A stretch of DNA of 64,000 bases from UBA11524 sp045591175 (GCA_045591175.1 JAZNSI010000032.1:4417-68416); one strand, 5' to 3'. Shown: positions 1-8,678, numbered from the stretch's first letter. Translations and numbers: made by a program. Notes: generated by a model not told the origin, from the letters alone.

Positions 1-63
1 GTATTATCCGCCCTGGCATGTCCCACCGACCATATCATCCATCTGCCTTATCGCCATGCAATT

Positions 64-106
64 CGCCCTGCCGGAAGCTGCAGCTTTGTCTTCCGCAGGG
101 CGTTTT
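64..106 (+). terminator. Rho-independent terminator of a gene left of the window
   Basis: Arms CGCCCTGC (64-71) and GCAGGGCG (95-102) with an inner GGAAG/CTTCC extension are followed by TTTT. No gene in the window reads into it from the left, so it probably ends one that lies outside. Confidence 0.6.
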
Positions 107-167
107 CGATAACCAAAATGCAAGTACAAAGAAAAAACATTTTTTCATGAAATCCTGCATTGTTGTC

Positions 168-195
168 TTGCAATTCCACTGGGATGGTGTATAAT
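168..195 (+). promoter_or_regulatory. Sigma-A promoter for the 39-aa micropeptide
   Basis: TTGCAA (168-173), a 16-bp spacer and a perfect TATAAT (190-195) lie about 55 bp before a ribosome-binding site and short ORF. A 3' terminator completes a monocistronic unit. Confidence 0.65.
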
Positions 196-264
196 GGTAA
201 ATGAAAGAGAGTTCATGCAGGGATTCCTGCATGGTTTGGAACGATATGGTGAGGAGGTATGGTT

Positions 265-384
265 ATGATGTGGATGCTGCTGGCGGCTCTGGTGGGTGTT
301 GTGGTGCTGTCCGTGTCGGATCAGCTCCGGCGCGAAAATGAAGTGCATTGCGTGACCATGCTGGGCCGCGAGTACTCGCTGTAA
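265..384 (+). CDS. Hypothetical 39-aa membrane micropeptide
   Basis: A short ORF that I do not recognise. The start at 265 is chosen because GAGGAGG (251-257) lies 7 nt upstream; an in-frame ATG at 259 is too close to that site. The N-terminal half is a hydrophobic helix (MLLAALVGVVVLSVS) and the C-terminal half is a polar tail with one Cys and a final REYSL, suggesting a single-span membrane peptide. It has its own promoter and a strong terminator, which makes it more credible than a random ORF. Alternatively the transcript could act mainly as a small RNA. Confidence 0.5.
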   Translation: MMWMLLAALVGVVVLSVSDQLRRENEVHCVTMLGREYSL

Positions 385-397
385 TCGAAGCGTATTC

Positions 398-425
398 CCC
401 CGGAGCGACATGCTCCGGGGTTTTT
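398..425 (+). terminator. Rho-independent terminator of the micropeptide unit
   Basis: A perfect 9-bp stem CCCCGGAGC (398-406) / GCTCCGGGG (412-420) with a 5-nt loop is followed by TTTTT. Confidence 0.85.
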
Positions 426-433
426 CTGTGCAT

Positions 434-463
434 AAAAAGGGGACTGCCGTCATGACAGTCCCC
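434..463 (-). terminator. Rho-independent terminator after pheT
   Basis: Read on the minus strand, GGGGACTG (463-456) pairs with CAGTCCCC (446-439) and is followed by TTTTT (438-434). It sits 14 bp beyond the pheT stop codon. Confidence 0.8.
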
Positions 464-476
464 TTCAAATTTGCAA

Positions 477-2837
477 TTACTTCTTCAGCGCGATGCCCTG
501 CTTCTCCAGGTCGGCGATGACGCCGTCCACCACGGCCTGCACTTCCTCGCGGGTGAGGGTGCGCTCGGCATGAGAGAAGAAGATGCGCACAGTGATGGAC
601 TTGCCCGCATCGTCCACGTAGGTGCCCACGACAGCCACCTTGTTGACCAGGGGGCTGTTGGCGGCCTCGACGGCCTTCTTGATGGGCTCGTACTTGTCGG
701 CGATGAAGGTCAGATCCTGCTCCATGCCGGGGAAGCGGCTGGGCTCGACGTACTTGATGCGTTCAGCGCCGATGTTCGCCAGCGCGTTGATGTCGATCTC
801 CGCGAAGACGATGGCGGCCTTCTTGTCGATCTTCTTGCTGACGACGGGGTGCGCCACGCCGATGGTGCCCAGGGTCACGCCGTCGCAGACGATGGCGTTC
901 AGGTTCTTGGGATGTTCCCAGGAGTGGGCGGCTTCCGCCTTCACCCAGTTGAGCTCCTTGTGCTTCAGGTCGTCCACGGTGACGGCCAGCATGTCGCGGA
1001 GCTTGAAGTACAGGGCCTCCACGCTCTCCACCTTGCTGAACAGGGTGATGCAGAGCTTCTTGTACTCCTTGGCCAGGCCCTTTTCGCAGCAGCCCTGGGC
1101 CACGCGGCCCACCTCGAACACGCCGAAGGAGGGCGCGTAGGACGTGTTGCCCTTCACCTGCACCAGCTGAGTGGGTACGATGGAGCGGCGGATGACTTCG
1201 ATGTTGGGGTTGGCGGCGCCCAGCAGGCGGATGTTGTCCTCCACCTCGATGCCCAGCTTCTTGTACTCGTCGGAGTACTGCCAGACGTAGGAGTGCACCT
1301 CATGCAGGCCGTAGCGCTTGACGAGGATGTCCTTCACCTTGTTCTCGGTGGTCTTTTCCACATGCTCGCGCACGGGGTACAGGGGCGCTTCGGCGGTGTG
1401 AACGTCGAAGTTGTCGTAGCCGTAGATACGGGTGATCTCCTCGATGATGTCGGCCTTGATGGTCACGTCCTTGGTGGCGCGCCAGGAGGGCACGTCCACA
1501 GAGAACTTGTCGCCATCATGACGGACGACGAAGCCCAGCGCGGTCAGGGTGCTGACAATGTGCTCATCGCTGATCTCGATGCCGGTGTAGCGATCCACGA
1601 AGCGCTTGTCGAAGTCCAGGGTGATCTGAGGATACTGGAAGGCGCGCTCGTCGGTCAGGCAGGAGGTGACGCGCATGCCCTCGTCGGCGTCCTGCAGGAG
1701 CTTGACGAAGCGGGCGATGGCGGGCACGGTCATCTCGGGATCGAGGGACTTCTCATAGCGGGCGGACGCGTCGGTACGATGGCCCAGGCGAACGGTGGAC
1801 TTGCGGACAGAAGCCGCGTCGAAGGTAGCGGATTCCAGAGTCAGGCTGGTGGTGTCGGCCACGATCTCGGAGTCCAGACCGCCCATGATGCCAGCGATGG
1901 CCACGGGCTTGTCGCCGTTGCAGATCATCAGGGTGTTCTCGTCGATGTTGCGCTCCACCTTGTCCAGGGTCTGGAAGGTGAAGGGCTCGGCAAAGCGCTT
2001 GATGCGGATCTTCTCCACCTTGCGGCTGTCGAAGGCGTGCATGGGCTGGCCCATCTCCAGCATCAGGTAGTTGGTCAGGTCGGCCAGCAGGTTGATGGCG
2101 CGCATGCCGCAGTAGAACAGGCGGATGCGCATGTTCATGGGCGCGACGTTACGGGTGATGTTCTCCACCGTCAGGCAGGAATAGCGCTGGCAGAGGGGAT
2201 CCTCGATCTTCATGTCGATGGCGGGCAGGTTCTTGTACTGCTCCAGATCAACGACGGCCATGGGCTTCAGCGGACGCTTGGCCAGCGCGGCGAACTCGCG
2301 GGCGATGCCGTAGTGGCCCCACAGGTCGGGACGATTGGTCAGGGACTTGTTATCCACCTCGAACACGATGTCATCGATCTGCCACAGGTCCTTCACGTCG
2401 GTGCCGACGGCCACGTCCTCGGTGATGTCCATGATGCCGTCGTTGTTGTCGCTCAGGCCCAGCTCCTTTTCGGAGCAGCACATGCCGTGGCTGGTGTAAC
2501 CGGCCAGCTTGCGGGGCGCGATGGTGATCTCACCGATCTGGGCGCCCAGCTTGGCAAAGGCGGTCTTCATTCCCACGCGGACATTGGGCGCGCCGCAGAC
2601 CACGTCCACCAGCTCGGCTTCGCCGCAGTCCACCTTCAGCAGGTGGAGCTTCTTGCTTTCGGGATGATTCTCAACGCTCTTGATCTCCGCCACGACAACG
2701 CCGGAGAGGTCGGAGCCCTTGAGGAAGATCTCGTTCTCCACCTCGGCGGTGGACAGGGAGAACTGATGGATCAGCGCCATCAGGTCAATGCCGGAAAGAT
2801 CCACGAATTCCTGGATCCAGTTCATAGAAATATACAT
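477..2837 (-). CDS. pheT: Phenylalanine-tRNA ligase beta subunit
   Basis: The beta chain of the cytoplasmic (alphabeta)2 phenylalanyl-tRNA synthetase, which binds tRNA-Phe and edits mischarged Tyr. At 786 aa it has the normal length. It opens with the MYISMNWIQEFVDL start typical of bacterial PheT, followed by a tRNA-binding (EMAP/OB) domain at about 40-155, the B3/B4 editing core, a B5 domain at about 400-470 and a C-terminal anticodon-binding FDX-ACB domain (FPGMEQDLTFIAD to the end). A GAAGGAG site precedes the start by a slightly long gap; the internal Met at 2825 is a less likely start. It is the second gene of the T-box-controlled pheST operon, 121 bp after pheS. Confidence 0.97.
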   Translation of the reverse strand: MYISMNWIQEFVDLSGIDLMALIHQFSLSTAEVENEIFLKGSDLSGVVVAEIKSVENHPESKKLHLLKVDCGEAELVDVVCGAPNVRVGMKTAFAKLGAQIGEITIAPRKLAGYTSHGMCCSEKELGLSDNNDGIMDITEDVAVGTDVKDLWQIDDIVFEVDNKSLTNRPDLWGHYGIAREFAALAKRPLKPMAVVDLEQYKNLPAIDMKIEDPLCQRYSCLTVENITRNVAPMNMRIRLFYCGMRAINLLADLTNYLMLEMGQPMHAFDSRKVEKIRIKRFAEPFTFQTLDKVERNIDENTLMICNGDKPVAIAGIMGGLDSEIVADTTSLTLESATFDAASVRKSTVRLGHRTDASARYEKSLDPEMTVPAIARFVKLLQDADEGMRVTSCLTDERAFQYPQITLDFDKRFVDRYTGIEISDEHIVSTLTALGFVVRHDGDKFSVDVPSWRATKDVTIKADIIEEITRIYGYDNFDVHTAEAPLYPVREHVEKTTENKVKDILVKRYGLHEVHSYVWQYSDEYKKLGIEVEDNIRLLGAANPNIEVIRRSIVPTQLVQVKGNTSYAPSFGVFEVGRVAQGCCEKGLAKEYKKLCITLFSKVESVEALYFKLRDMLAVTVDDLKHKELNWVKAEAAHSWEHPKNLNAIVCDGVTLGTIGVAHPVVSKKIDKKAAIVFAEIDINALANIGAERIKYVEPSRFPGMEQDLTFIADKYEPIKKAVEAANSPLVNKVAVVGTYVDDAGKSITVRIFFSHAERTLTREEVQAVVDGVIADLEKQGIALKK

Positions 2838-2958
2838 AGCTTGTTTTCACTCCTTCTCTTTTGCAGGGCTTTCCGATTATAACATTGCTTGATGCTTTGC
2901 CTTCGGCAACTCTCCACTGGAGAGCCGCATCCGCGCAATGCCCCCTGCACCCCTTCGG

Positions 2959-4011
2959 TTACTCGTCGTCGGTGAACTGGGACAGGCGGGTCAGGTTGCC
3001 GCTGTTCAGGTCACGGATGTCCTTCACGCCGTACTGCATCATGGCCAGACGGGTCAGGCCCAGGCCGAAGGCGAAGCCGGTGTACTCCTCGGGGTCGATG
3101 CTGCCGGCCTTGAGGACTTCGGGGTGGATCATGCCGCAGGGGCACAGCTCCAGCCAGCCGGAGTGCTTGCAGGAGGGGCAGCCCTCGCCGCCGCAGATCA
3201 GGCAGGAGATGTCCAGCTCGAAGCCGGGCTCAACGAAGGGGAAGAAGCCGGGACGCAGGCGAACCTTGATGTCCTTGCGGAACACTTCGGACAGCATGGT
3301 CTTCATGAAGTAGATCAGGTTGGAGATGGAGATGTTCTTGTCCACCATCATGCCTTCCATCTGGAAGAAGGTGTTCTCGTGGCAGGCGTCGGTGGCCTCG
3401 TTGCGGAAGCAGCGGCCGGGGAACACAGCCTTGATCGGCACGCCGTTGTTCACCAGATCATCGCGGTACTTGCGGTAGATGGCGTTTTGGGCGGCGGAAG
3501 TCTGGGTCTTGAGCAGCTGGCCATTGTCCAGGTAGTAGGTATCCTGCATGTCGCGGGCGGGGTGGAACTTGGGGATGTTCAGGGACTCGAAGCACTCGTA
3601 GTCCGTGACGATCTCTGCATAGTCCTCCAGGTGGAAGCCCATGGTGCGGAACACCTGCTCACACTGGCGCTGCACCAGGGTAATGGGGTGGTAGGAGCCG
3701 CGATCCATGTTGGCGGGCATGGACACGTCGAACTCGGGCAGGGCGTCGATCTCCGCCTGCAGCTCGGCAGCCTTCATGGCCTCCAGCTTCTCCGCCAGGG
3801 CGACGGTAATTGCGTTCTTCAGCTCGTTGGTTTCGGCGCCGATGGTCTTGCGCTCCTCCACGGACATGTTGCCCATGCCCTTGAGCAGCTCGGTCATCTT
3901 GCCCTTCTTGCCCAGGTAGCCCACGCGCAGGGCTTCCAGCGCAGCCATGTCGGCCACCTGAGAAAGCTCGGCTTCGAAGCTTGCCTTCAGGGCAGCGATC
4001 TTCTCGTTCAT
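2959..4011 (-). CDS. pheS: Phenylalanine-tRNA ligase alpha subunit
   Basis: The catalytic alpha chain, which activates Phe and charges tRNA-Phe as a partner of PheT. Its 350 aa comprise an N-terminal coiled coil (1-90) and a class II aaRS core. Visible signatures are FHPARDMQDTYYL (149-161), motif 2 CFRNEATDACHENTFFQMEG (201-220) and motif 3 FGLGLTRLAMMQYG near the C-terminus. The start has an ideal AAGGAGG site. It is first in the operon with pheT, behind a Phe T-box leader, so it should be induced by uncharged tRNA-Phe. Confidence 0.97.
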   Translation of the reverse strand: MNEKIAALKASFEAELSQVADMAALEALRVGYLGKKGKMTELLKGMGNMSVEERKTIGAETNELKNAITVALAEKLEAMKAAELQAEIDALPEFDVSMPANMDRGSYHPITLVQRQCEQVFRTMGFHLEDYAEIVTDYECFESLNIPKFHPARDMQDTYYLDNGQLLKTQTSAAQNAIYRKYRDDLVNNGVPIKAVFPGRCFRNEATDACHENTFFQMEGMMVDKNISISNLIYFMKTMLSEVFRKDIKVRLRPGFFPFVEPGFELDISCLICGGEGCPSCKHSGWLELCPCGMIHPEVLKAGSIDPEEYTGFAFGLGLTRLAMMQYGVKDIRDLNSGNLTRLSQFTDDE

Positions 4012-4035
4012 GTATGTTGCCTCCTTTAAGAATTA

Positions 4036-4267
4036 CATAAAAAACTCCGCCTCATCAAAATGAGACGGAGATATCCGCGGTACCACTCAAATTGCGATGC
4101 GTCGCACCGCCACTCGATGCCTTAACGCGGCAAACGCCCGGAAACGGGAACTCGCGGGGTGAAATTCGTCATTCCGTGTCCCTGCGTCCTTTCAGCATGC
4201 GGACGCTCTCTGTGAGGGATGGGCGGAAGCCTACTTGGGCCCGGTCATCGTCTTTGATATGCAATAC
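4036..4267 (-). ncRNA. T-box riboswitch leader of pheST (Phe specifier)
   Basis: On the minus strand the leader contains the conserved T-box core GAGTGGTACCGCGG (about 4089-4076), which pairs with the uncharged tRNA acceptor end. It is followed by a 10-bp terminator stem CTCCGTCTCA/TGAGGCGGAG (4070-4045) and a T run (4044-4037). Upstream, a GAAT-TTC-ACC segment puts a Phe UUC codon (4163-4161) where the specifier loop is expected, which agrees with the downstream genes. UUU in the neighbouring register would also mean Phe. Uncharged tRNA-Phe should stabilise the antiterminator and switch pheST on. Confidence 0.93.
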
Positions 4268-4273
4268 CCGTAC

Positions 4274-4302
4274 ATTTTAGCACGGTTTCTGGGGATTTGC
4301 AA
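4274..4302 (-). promoter_or_regulatory. Sigma-A promoter of the pheST T-box leader
   Basis: On the minus strand, TTGCAA (4302-4297) lies 17 bp before TAAAAT (4279-4274), with an extended -10 TGC just upstream. Confidence 0.8.
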
Positions 4303-4351
4303 GGGGAAATTGACGATATGAGGCGCTCCCGTCGGAGAGCCTTTGGCGTTT

Positions 4352-4855
4352 TCACAGCCGCATATGCCGCATGTACTTCATCACCCGGTCAGCGCAGACG
4401 CCGGTGATGGCGCCAAAGACCAGTCCGCCGATCATCAGGAAGGGCAGGAAGGACAGCAAGCCAGAGGTATTCACCACCAGCAGCGCCATGAGGATCTGGC
4501 CCACATGGTGCATCACGCCGCCCACGATGGACACCGTGACGGGGTGCATGCCCTTCACGCGGGAGATCAGCACCATCGCCGTCAGGGATACCACGCCGCC
4601 GGCAAGGCCCATGGCGAAGCTCACGCCCAGGCTGCCGAAGAGCACGTTGGACAGGAACACCTTGAAGGCCATCAGCACATAGGCCGTGGGGATGTCCAGC
4701 ATGTACACCGCGAAGATCAGCACGCTGTTGGACAGGCCCAGCTTCAGCGCGGGATGGGGCGTGGGGATCTGCTTTTCGATCCAGCCCAGGATCAGCATCA
4801 TCCCCAGCAGCAATCCGCACAGCGCCACCCGCTTGGCATTGAAACGTTTATTCAT
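4352..4855 (-). CDS. Gx transporter family membrane protein (HepS/COG4769)
   Basis: A 167-aa integral membrane protein with about five hydrophobic helices. It starts MNKRFNAKRVALCGLLLGMM and has the loop IPTPHPALKLGLSN characteristic of the family often annotated as heptaprenyl diphosphate synthase component I. In this family the fold resembles ECF-type substrate-binding membrane components; the substrate is not established. Its start overlaps the end of the NusG-II-domain gene by 8 bp, so the two are probably translationally coupled, a pairing common in Clostridia. Confidence 0.8.
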   Translation of the reverse strand: MNKRFNAKRVALCGLLLGMMLILGWIEKQIPTPHPALKLGLSNSVLIFAVYMLDIPTAYVLMAFKVFLSNVLFGSLGVSFAMGLAGGVVSLTAMVLISRVKGMHPVTVSIVGGVMHHVGQILMALLVVNTSGLLSFLPFLMIGGLVFGAITGVCADRVMKYMRHMRL

Positions 4856-5294
4856 CCGTGGCCTCCGTCACAAACGCGAGGGGGTAATTCGCGCGGGTCT
4901 CCTCCTCGGTGAGCAGCTCCAGGATCACCTCGTTGGGCAGGCAGAGGATCTTGTTCTGCAGCACGCGGTCGCCGCGGTTGCTCAGGGTCACGGTGCCCTG
5001 GTGGATGCAGTCCTGACCCGCGCAGGTGGAGGTATGCATCTTCACGCTTTCCGGCGTGACCTCGATGACGTTGACCATCTCCCCGCGGGTGATGGTGTAG
5101 CGGGTGCTTTCGTCCAGCTTGATGGGCATGTAGGTCTCCCCAGCCACATTGATGACCAGGTACGCCGTCGTATCCTCCGCGACGGGGGCCAGCCTGGGAC
5201 GCAGGAGGCTCGCCACCAGCGCCACCAATGCGATCAGCGCCACCAGCGCGCCGATGACGATCAGGTTCCGTTTATCAAATCGCTTCTGTTCCAC
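4848..5294 (-). CDS. NusG domain II (COG5341) membrane-anchored protein
   Basis: About 148 aa: an N-terminal transmembrane helix (LIVIGALVALIALVALVASLL) then an extracytoplasmic beta-rich NusG domain II, with a conserved CAGQDC motif and LCLPNEVILEL near the end. The GTG at 5294 is chosen because an AAAGGAGC site precedes it; an in-frame ATG at 5336 has none. It is the first gene of a two-gene unit with the Gx transporter protein. Such pairs occur near flavin-dependent redox or quinone genes in Firmicutes, but none is seen here, so the role stays open. Confidence 0.75.
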   Translation of the reverse strand: MEQKRFDKRNLIVIGALVALIALVALVASLLRPRLAPVAEDTTAYLVINVAGETYMPIKLDESTRYTITRGEMVNVIEVTPESVKMHTSTCAGQDCIHQGTVTLSNRGDRVLQNKILCLPNEVILELLTEEETRANYPLAFVTEATDE

Positions 5295-5352
5295 AGAAAC
5301 AGCTCCTTTGGTCAGGGTATCAATATTATGATACACGATTCGGGAGCCTTCG

Positions 5353-6042
5353 TCAAGGGCACATCAGCCGGTGGAGGCTGTCCGTCAGCAGTGCGGTCAT
5401 GCGCCGCAGGAAGGCCGCGTTGGTGGGTTTGCCCTTCTCCGGATCGACGCTTGAGCCAAAGAAGCGCTCCAGCGCGGAGAGGCTCCCGTGGGTCCAGGTG
5501 GATTCGATCAGCAATCGCAGACTGCGCTCTACGCCGGCGGGGGTCATGCCGTGACGCGCGGCAATCAGCGGATACAGCCCGTGCCGCAGATTGGTCAGCA
5601 GCGGCGGATGGGTGACGGCACATGCCAGCATGTCCGGCAGGAAGCGCCAGGCCCGTAGCCGCGGAGGCACATCCATGGCCTTGAGGAGCGCGGCGGCCAT
5701 CTCCCGCGCCTGGGGCAGATGAGAACTGCACAGTACAGGTATCCGGCCGGCATCCCGCCAGGCTGCCAGCAGCCCGGGCAGCGCCTCCGCCGGGGGGAGA
5801 GGGGCATCCGGCCCGCCCAGGATGAAGGGCGGCGCCAGCGGGGGATGCTTCTCCAGCCGGGCCAGCAGCAAGGCGCTTTCCCTGCCGGGCAGGAGCAGCA
5901 GCACCTCCGCGCCGTCCAGCAGGGGGCGGGCGGCCTCCGCCGTCATGACCGGCGTGCAGCGCCAGTCCGCGCCCAGGTTTTCCAACGCGTATTGCCAGCC
6001 CAGCCCCACATCTGCCGATGGCGCGAGTACGATCACGTTCAT
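5353..6042 (-). CDS. Spo0A-like regulator with degenerate receiver domain
   Basis: A 229-aa protein. Residues about 150-225 match the Spo0A C-terminal DNA-binding domain: LYPLIAARHG, GVERSLRLLIESTWTHG and KPTNAAFL align with the conserved VERAIRHAIE, W..G and KPTN segments of Spo0A. Residues 1-115 have the size and beta/alpha pattern of a receiver, but the acidic pocket and phospho-acceptor Asp are absent: the strand normally ending in LD reads EVLLLLPG (46-53). Control by the usual phosphorelay is therefore unlikely. The start has GGGAGGG 7 nt upstream. It is more probably a divergent paralogue than Spo0A itself. Confidence 0.75.
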   Translation of the reverse strand: MNVIVLAPSADVGLGWQYALENLGADWRCTPVMTAEAARPLLDGAEVLLLLPGRESALLLARLEKHPPLAPPFILGGPDAPLPPAEALPGLLAAWRDAGRIPVLCSSHLPQAREMAAALLKAMDVPPRLRAWRFLPDMLACAVTHPPLLTNLRHGLYPLIAARHGMTPAGVERSLRLLIESTWTHGSLSALERFFGSSVDPEKGKPTNAAFLRRMTALLTDSLHRLMCP

Positions 6043-6101
6043 GCTATCCCTCCCCGGACAAGGATAGCATACTTCCTTCAGCCCCGGCGGAAAACCGACG
6101 C

Positions 6102-6128
6102 AAAAAGGCCGGAAGCGACGGCTTCCGG
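6102..6128 (-). terminator. Rho-independent terminator after the Nudix gene
   Basis: CCGGAAGC (minus, 6128-6121) pairs with GCTTCCGG (6116-6109) and is followed on the minus strand by CCTTTTT. Confidence 0.75.
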
Positions 6129-6137
6129 TCTTGCATA

Positions 6138-6656
6138 TCAGGGGATGACGCCTTCCTCGATCAGCAGCTCCAGCACCCGCGCTTCCCGCAGAAGCATGGT
6201 GTGGTAGCGGTTGTCCAGCGCGCGTTCACGGTTGGCGCGGATGGCGATGCGGGCGTCCACGAACTCCGGCGTGAACCCGGCTTCCTCCTCGTAGTCCTCC
6301 ATCTGCGGGGGCAGGGTCTCCTCCTCCGCATCACAGATATAGTAGAAATTATCCTGAATGAAGCACTCGTTCGGGTCCTGTCCGCCCCGCTGGATGCGGT
6401 GGACGCAGCCGTACTCCCGCACGGTGTCCGGCCGGACGATCAGCCCGGCTTCCTCGCGGGTCTCCCGGATCATGGCGGCGATGGGGTCTTCACCCTGCTC
6501 GATGCCGCCGCCGGGGAATTTGTAGTAGCCGTGCTTCAGGCTGTGGATCATGGCGATCTTCCCGTCCCGCAGGATGATGCTCCTGGCGGAATTTCGCACA
6601 AAGGTGTAGGTGCAAGCGGCGTAATCCTGCTTGTCAATGGCAAATAGCAGCCTCAT
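6138..6656 (-). CDS. Nudix hydrolase
   Basis: A 172-aa Nudix-fold pyrophosphohydrolase. A full Nudix box GGIEQGEDPIAAMIRETREE (within GX5EX7REUXEEXGU) follows GYYKFPGG. The substrate (NDP-X) cannot be named from sequence. The start at 6656 (MRLLFAID) has AGGAGG four bases upstream and overlaps the esterase stop in an ATGA arrangement; a longer in-frame reading lacks Nudix-like sequence. It is co-transcribed with the upstream hydrolase. Confidence 0.88.
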   Translation of the reverse strand: MRLLFAIDKQDYAACTYTFVRNSARSIILRDGKIAMIHSLKHGYYKFPGGGIEQGEDPIAAMIRETREEAGLIVRPDTVREYGCVHRIQRGGQDPNECFIQDNFYYICDAEEETLPPQMEDYEEEAGFTPEFVDARIAIRANRERALDNRYHTMLLREARVLELLIEEGVIP

Positions 6657-7396
6657 GGGGCCTCCTGTTCTGCAGGGCTGCACATCATCAGCAGCGCCTC
6701 GCGGATGGCAGCCTTGTCCTCCGGGGTGAAGAGATGATGGGTGGCCTTCTCCATCCGCCGCAGGGTGATGGCGGGGTTGCCGGCCATGCACTTTTCACTG
6801 CGCAGGCTGACCTGCTCGTCGTTTCCGGCCATGAAGGCCAGCGTGGGCACATTCAGCCGGGACACCTTCTGCCGCGCATCCTTGCTCAGGGCAAACAGCT
6901 CCAGGTAGCGGGGGATCCACCCGATGTACCGCCAGATGCGCCAGTCTACCTCCGTGCCGTAGCAGGTGTGGAGCTCCTCCTGGCTGGCTTTGCCGCACAG
7001 GCCTTTGCAGATGTTGCGCACAAGCGCCGACGGCCGCGACCAGATCCGCAGCGGCACGCACAGCAGCAGCATCCCGGCGATGCGGGTATCATCCCGAACT
7101 GCCTCGCGGATCGCCAGCAGCGTCCCCAGGGAATGGGCGACGATGTACACCCGCTCGTGGCATGCCCGCAGCTCGTTCAGGCAGGTGCGGACGTGGGCCT
7201 CCCATTCCTTCGCGGAATGCCGTCCGAAGTCCTTTACCGTGCCGCCGTGGCCCGGCAGGAGGATGTTGTGCACGGAAAAATCTGCCGGGAGGACAGCCAC
7301 GTACTCGTCAAAGAACCGCGGCGTGGCGTTGATGCCGTGCACGAACAGCACCGCATTTTTTGCGCCGGGGATGATGCGTTTGAGTTCACTGTGCAC
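6653..7396 (-). CDS. Alpha/beta hydrolase (carboxylesterase-like)
   Basis: About 247 aa, the length of Est30-type carboxylesterases. It shows LFVHGINATP (oxyanion region), LLPGHGGTVKDF, the nucleophile elbow VAHSLGT (Ser), a late GNDEQVS segment for the acid and ATHHLF for the His. It is probably a cytoplasmic esterase or monoacylglycerol lipase of unknown substrate. The GTG at 7396 has GAAGGAGG 8 nt upstream, whereas in-frame ATGs at 7432 and 7540 lack a ribosome-binding site. It overlaps the Nudix gene by 4 bp. Confidence 0.82.
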   Translation of the reverse strand: MHSELKRIIPGAKNAVLFVHGINATPRFFDEYVAVLPADFSVHNILLPGHGGTVKDFGRHSAKEWEAHVRTCLNELRACHERVYIVAHSLGTLLAIREAVRDDTRIAGMLLLCVPLRIWSRPSALVRNICKGLCGKASQEELHTCYGTEVDWRIWRYIGWIPRYLELFALSKDARQKVSRLNVPTLAFMAGNDEQVSLRSEKCMAGNPAITLRRMEKATHHLFTPEDKAAIREALLMMCSPAEQEAP

Positions 7397-7536
7397 GGCG
7401 TTCGCCTCCTTCACATCCTGGCTTAAGCTCATCTTGATAGCCCGCGCGATGAGCGCGCGGAGGACAATATCGGGCAAAGGCCCAAAGGGAATGGGTCGAA
7501 GACCCCACGCGGTAGGTCTATGGAGAAACAGCCAAC

Positions 7537-8646
7537 TCAATCGCGGTAAAACGGAGTCGAAGACTCCTCTGCCAGACGGGCATTCTTGTAGTCGGGGTCG
7601 TCGGTGACCTCGCAGATCACATGCAGCTGGGGCGGGAATTCGATGGGCTCGTTCTCGTCGCTCAGCTCGATCTCGACGATGGCCTTGTCCTGCCAGAAGG
7701 GGTACACGTCGATCTCGAAATACTGGATGCCCCAGGTGAGGCAGTAGCGGGTCTTGCGGATTTGACGGCGGCTGACGTCGGCGTCCATCATGGCGATGAG
7801 GTACTCGTCCTTGGTCAGGCGCTTTTCGATCTCCACCCGCTTGAGGCCGGTGCCGCGCTTGATGGTCTTGAAGTACAGGTAATGCCCGTTGCAGCCCCTT
7901 TGACGGATGCGGCGCTCCTCGCCGTTCTTCGCGGTGAGGTAGGTCTGCAGCACGTCGATCTTGGAGCAGTTGGGCAGGCTCTCCAGCCAGGCGATATCCG
8001 GGTATTCGATGAGGAACTTGCGCTCAATTTCAAGGGGCTCCGGCCCGCCCAGGACGGTGGAGATCTCCTTGATCAGCCGCTTCATCTTGTCCTCGAAATT
8101 CGTTTCGTTGTCGATCACGCGGAAGTGGGGATGGCCTGTCCACGCCGCGATGATCTTGTCATCCAGCGCCACGGCCTGCTCCACCGTTTCGATGCGGGCA
8201 GAATTGTTGGCGGTGGTGTAGAATTCCTCCGCGCCCTTGGCTGCCGTCACCAGATGGAACACCGCGTCGTACTGGTCGCGAAGCTCCACTTCGCCCTCGC
8301 CGATCTGCTCCAGTACCCAGGCGGTCTCCTCCTCGTCCATGTAGGCACGATTGTCCAGCATGCCCCGGTCGCACACGATGAGGATCTTGTCCTTGGGCAT
8401 GCCGCGGGCCGCCTTCTCAAAGAGGCGCTCCTTCTCCCTTTGAAGGGTCATCTGCACGACCTGGTAATGGGCGTTGGTTTCGCAGGTCCAGGGGGCCACG
8501 CCGCCGGAGATGAACTCCGTAGCCGTTTCCGGCACGAAAAGCACCGTCCAGCCCTTCTCGGAGAAGTGGTTCTGGATCCAGCTCATGGCGGTGGATTTGC
8601 CCGCGCAGGGCCCGCCGGTGATGACGATCTTCACGATCTGCTGCAT
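7537..8646 (-). CDS. P-loop ATPase fused to CYTH domain (Ttd14-like)
   Basis: A 369-aa two-domain protein. Residues 1-195 form a P-loop NTPase with Walker A GGPCAGKST (11-19) and CDRGMLDNRAYMD (about 92-104), resembling the AAA_28 kinase-like fold. Residues from 206 form a CYTH triphosphate-tunnel domain with the hallmark EIERKFL (206-212) and alternating charged strands. The same architecture occurs in eukaryotic Ttd14 proteins; the bacterial function is unknown, with triphosphate or polyphosphate chemistry possible. The start has AAGGAGG, and a promoter lies directly upstream. Confidence 0.8.
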   Translation of the reverse strand: MQQIVKIVITGGPCAGKSTAMSWIQNHFSEKGWTVLFVPETATEFISGGVAPWTCETNAHYQVVQMTLQREKERLFEKAARGMPKDKILIVCDRGMLDNRAYMDEEETAWVLEQIGEGEVELRDQYDAVFHLVTAAKGAEEFYTTANNSARIETVEQAVALDDKIIAAWTGHPHFRVIDNETNFEDKMKRLIKEISTVLGGPEPLEIERKFLIEYPDIAWLESLPNCSKIDVLQTYLTAKNGEERRIRQRGCNGHYLYFKTIKRGTGLKRVEIEKRLTKDEYLIAMMDADVSRRQIRKTRYCLTWGIQYFEIDVYPFWQDKAIVEIELSDENEPIEFPPQLHVICEVTDDPDYKNARLAEESSTPFYRD

Positions 8647-8678
8647 GTAAATGCCTCCTTGGGGGATCTTCTGCTTCC

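Noticed and set aside
471..2882. 803-codon plus-strand ORF
   Set aside because: Antisense shadow of pheT with His/Leu/Gly-rich sequence and no domain.
7397..7536. N-terminal extension of the esterase
   Set aside because: The extended frame has no ribosome-binding site, and its translation does not resemble esterases; the GTG at 7396 has an ideal site.
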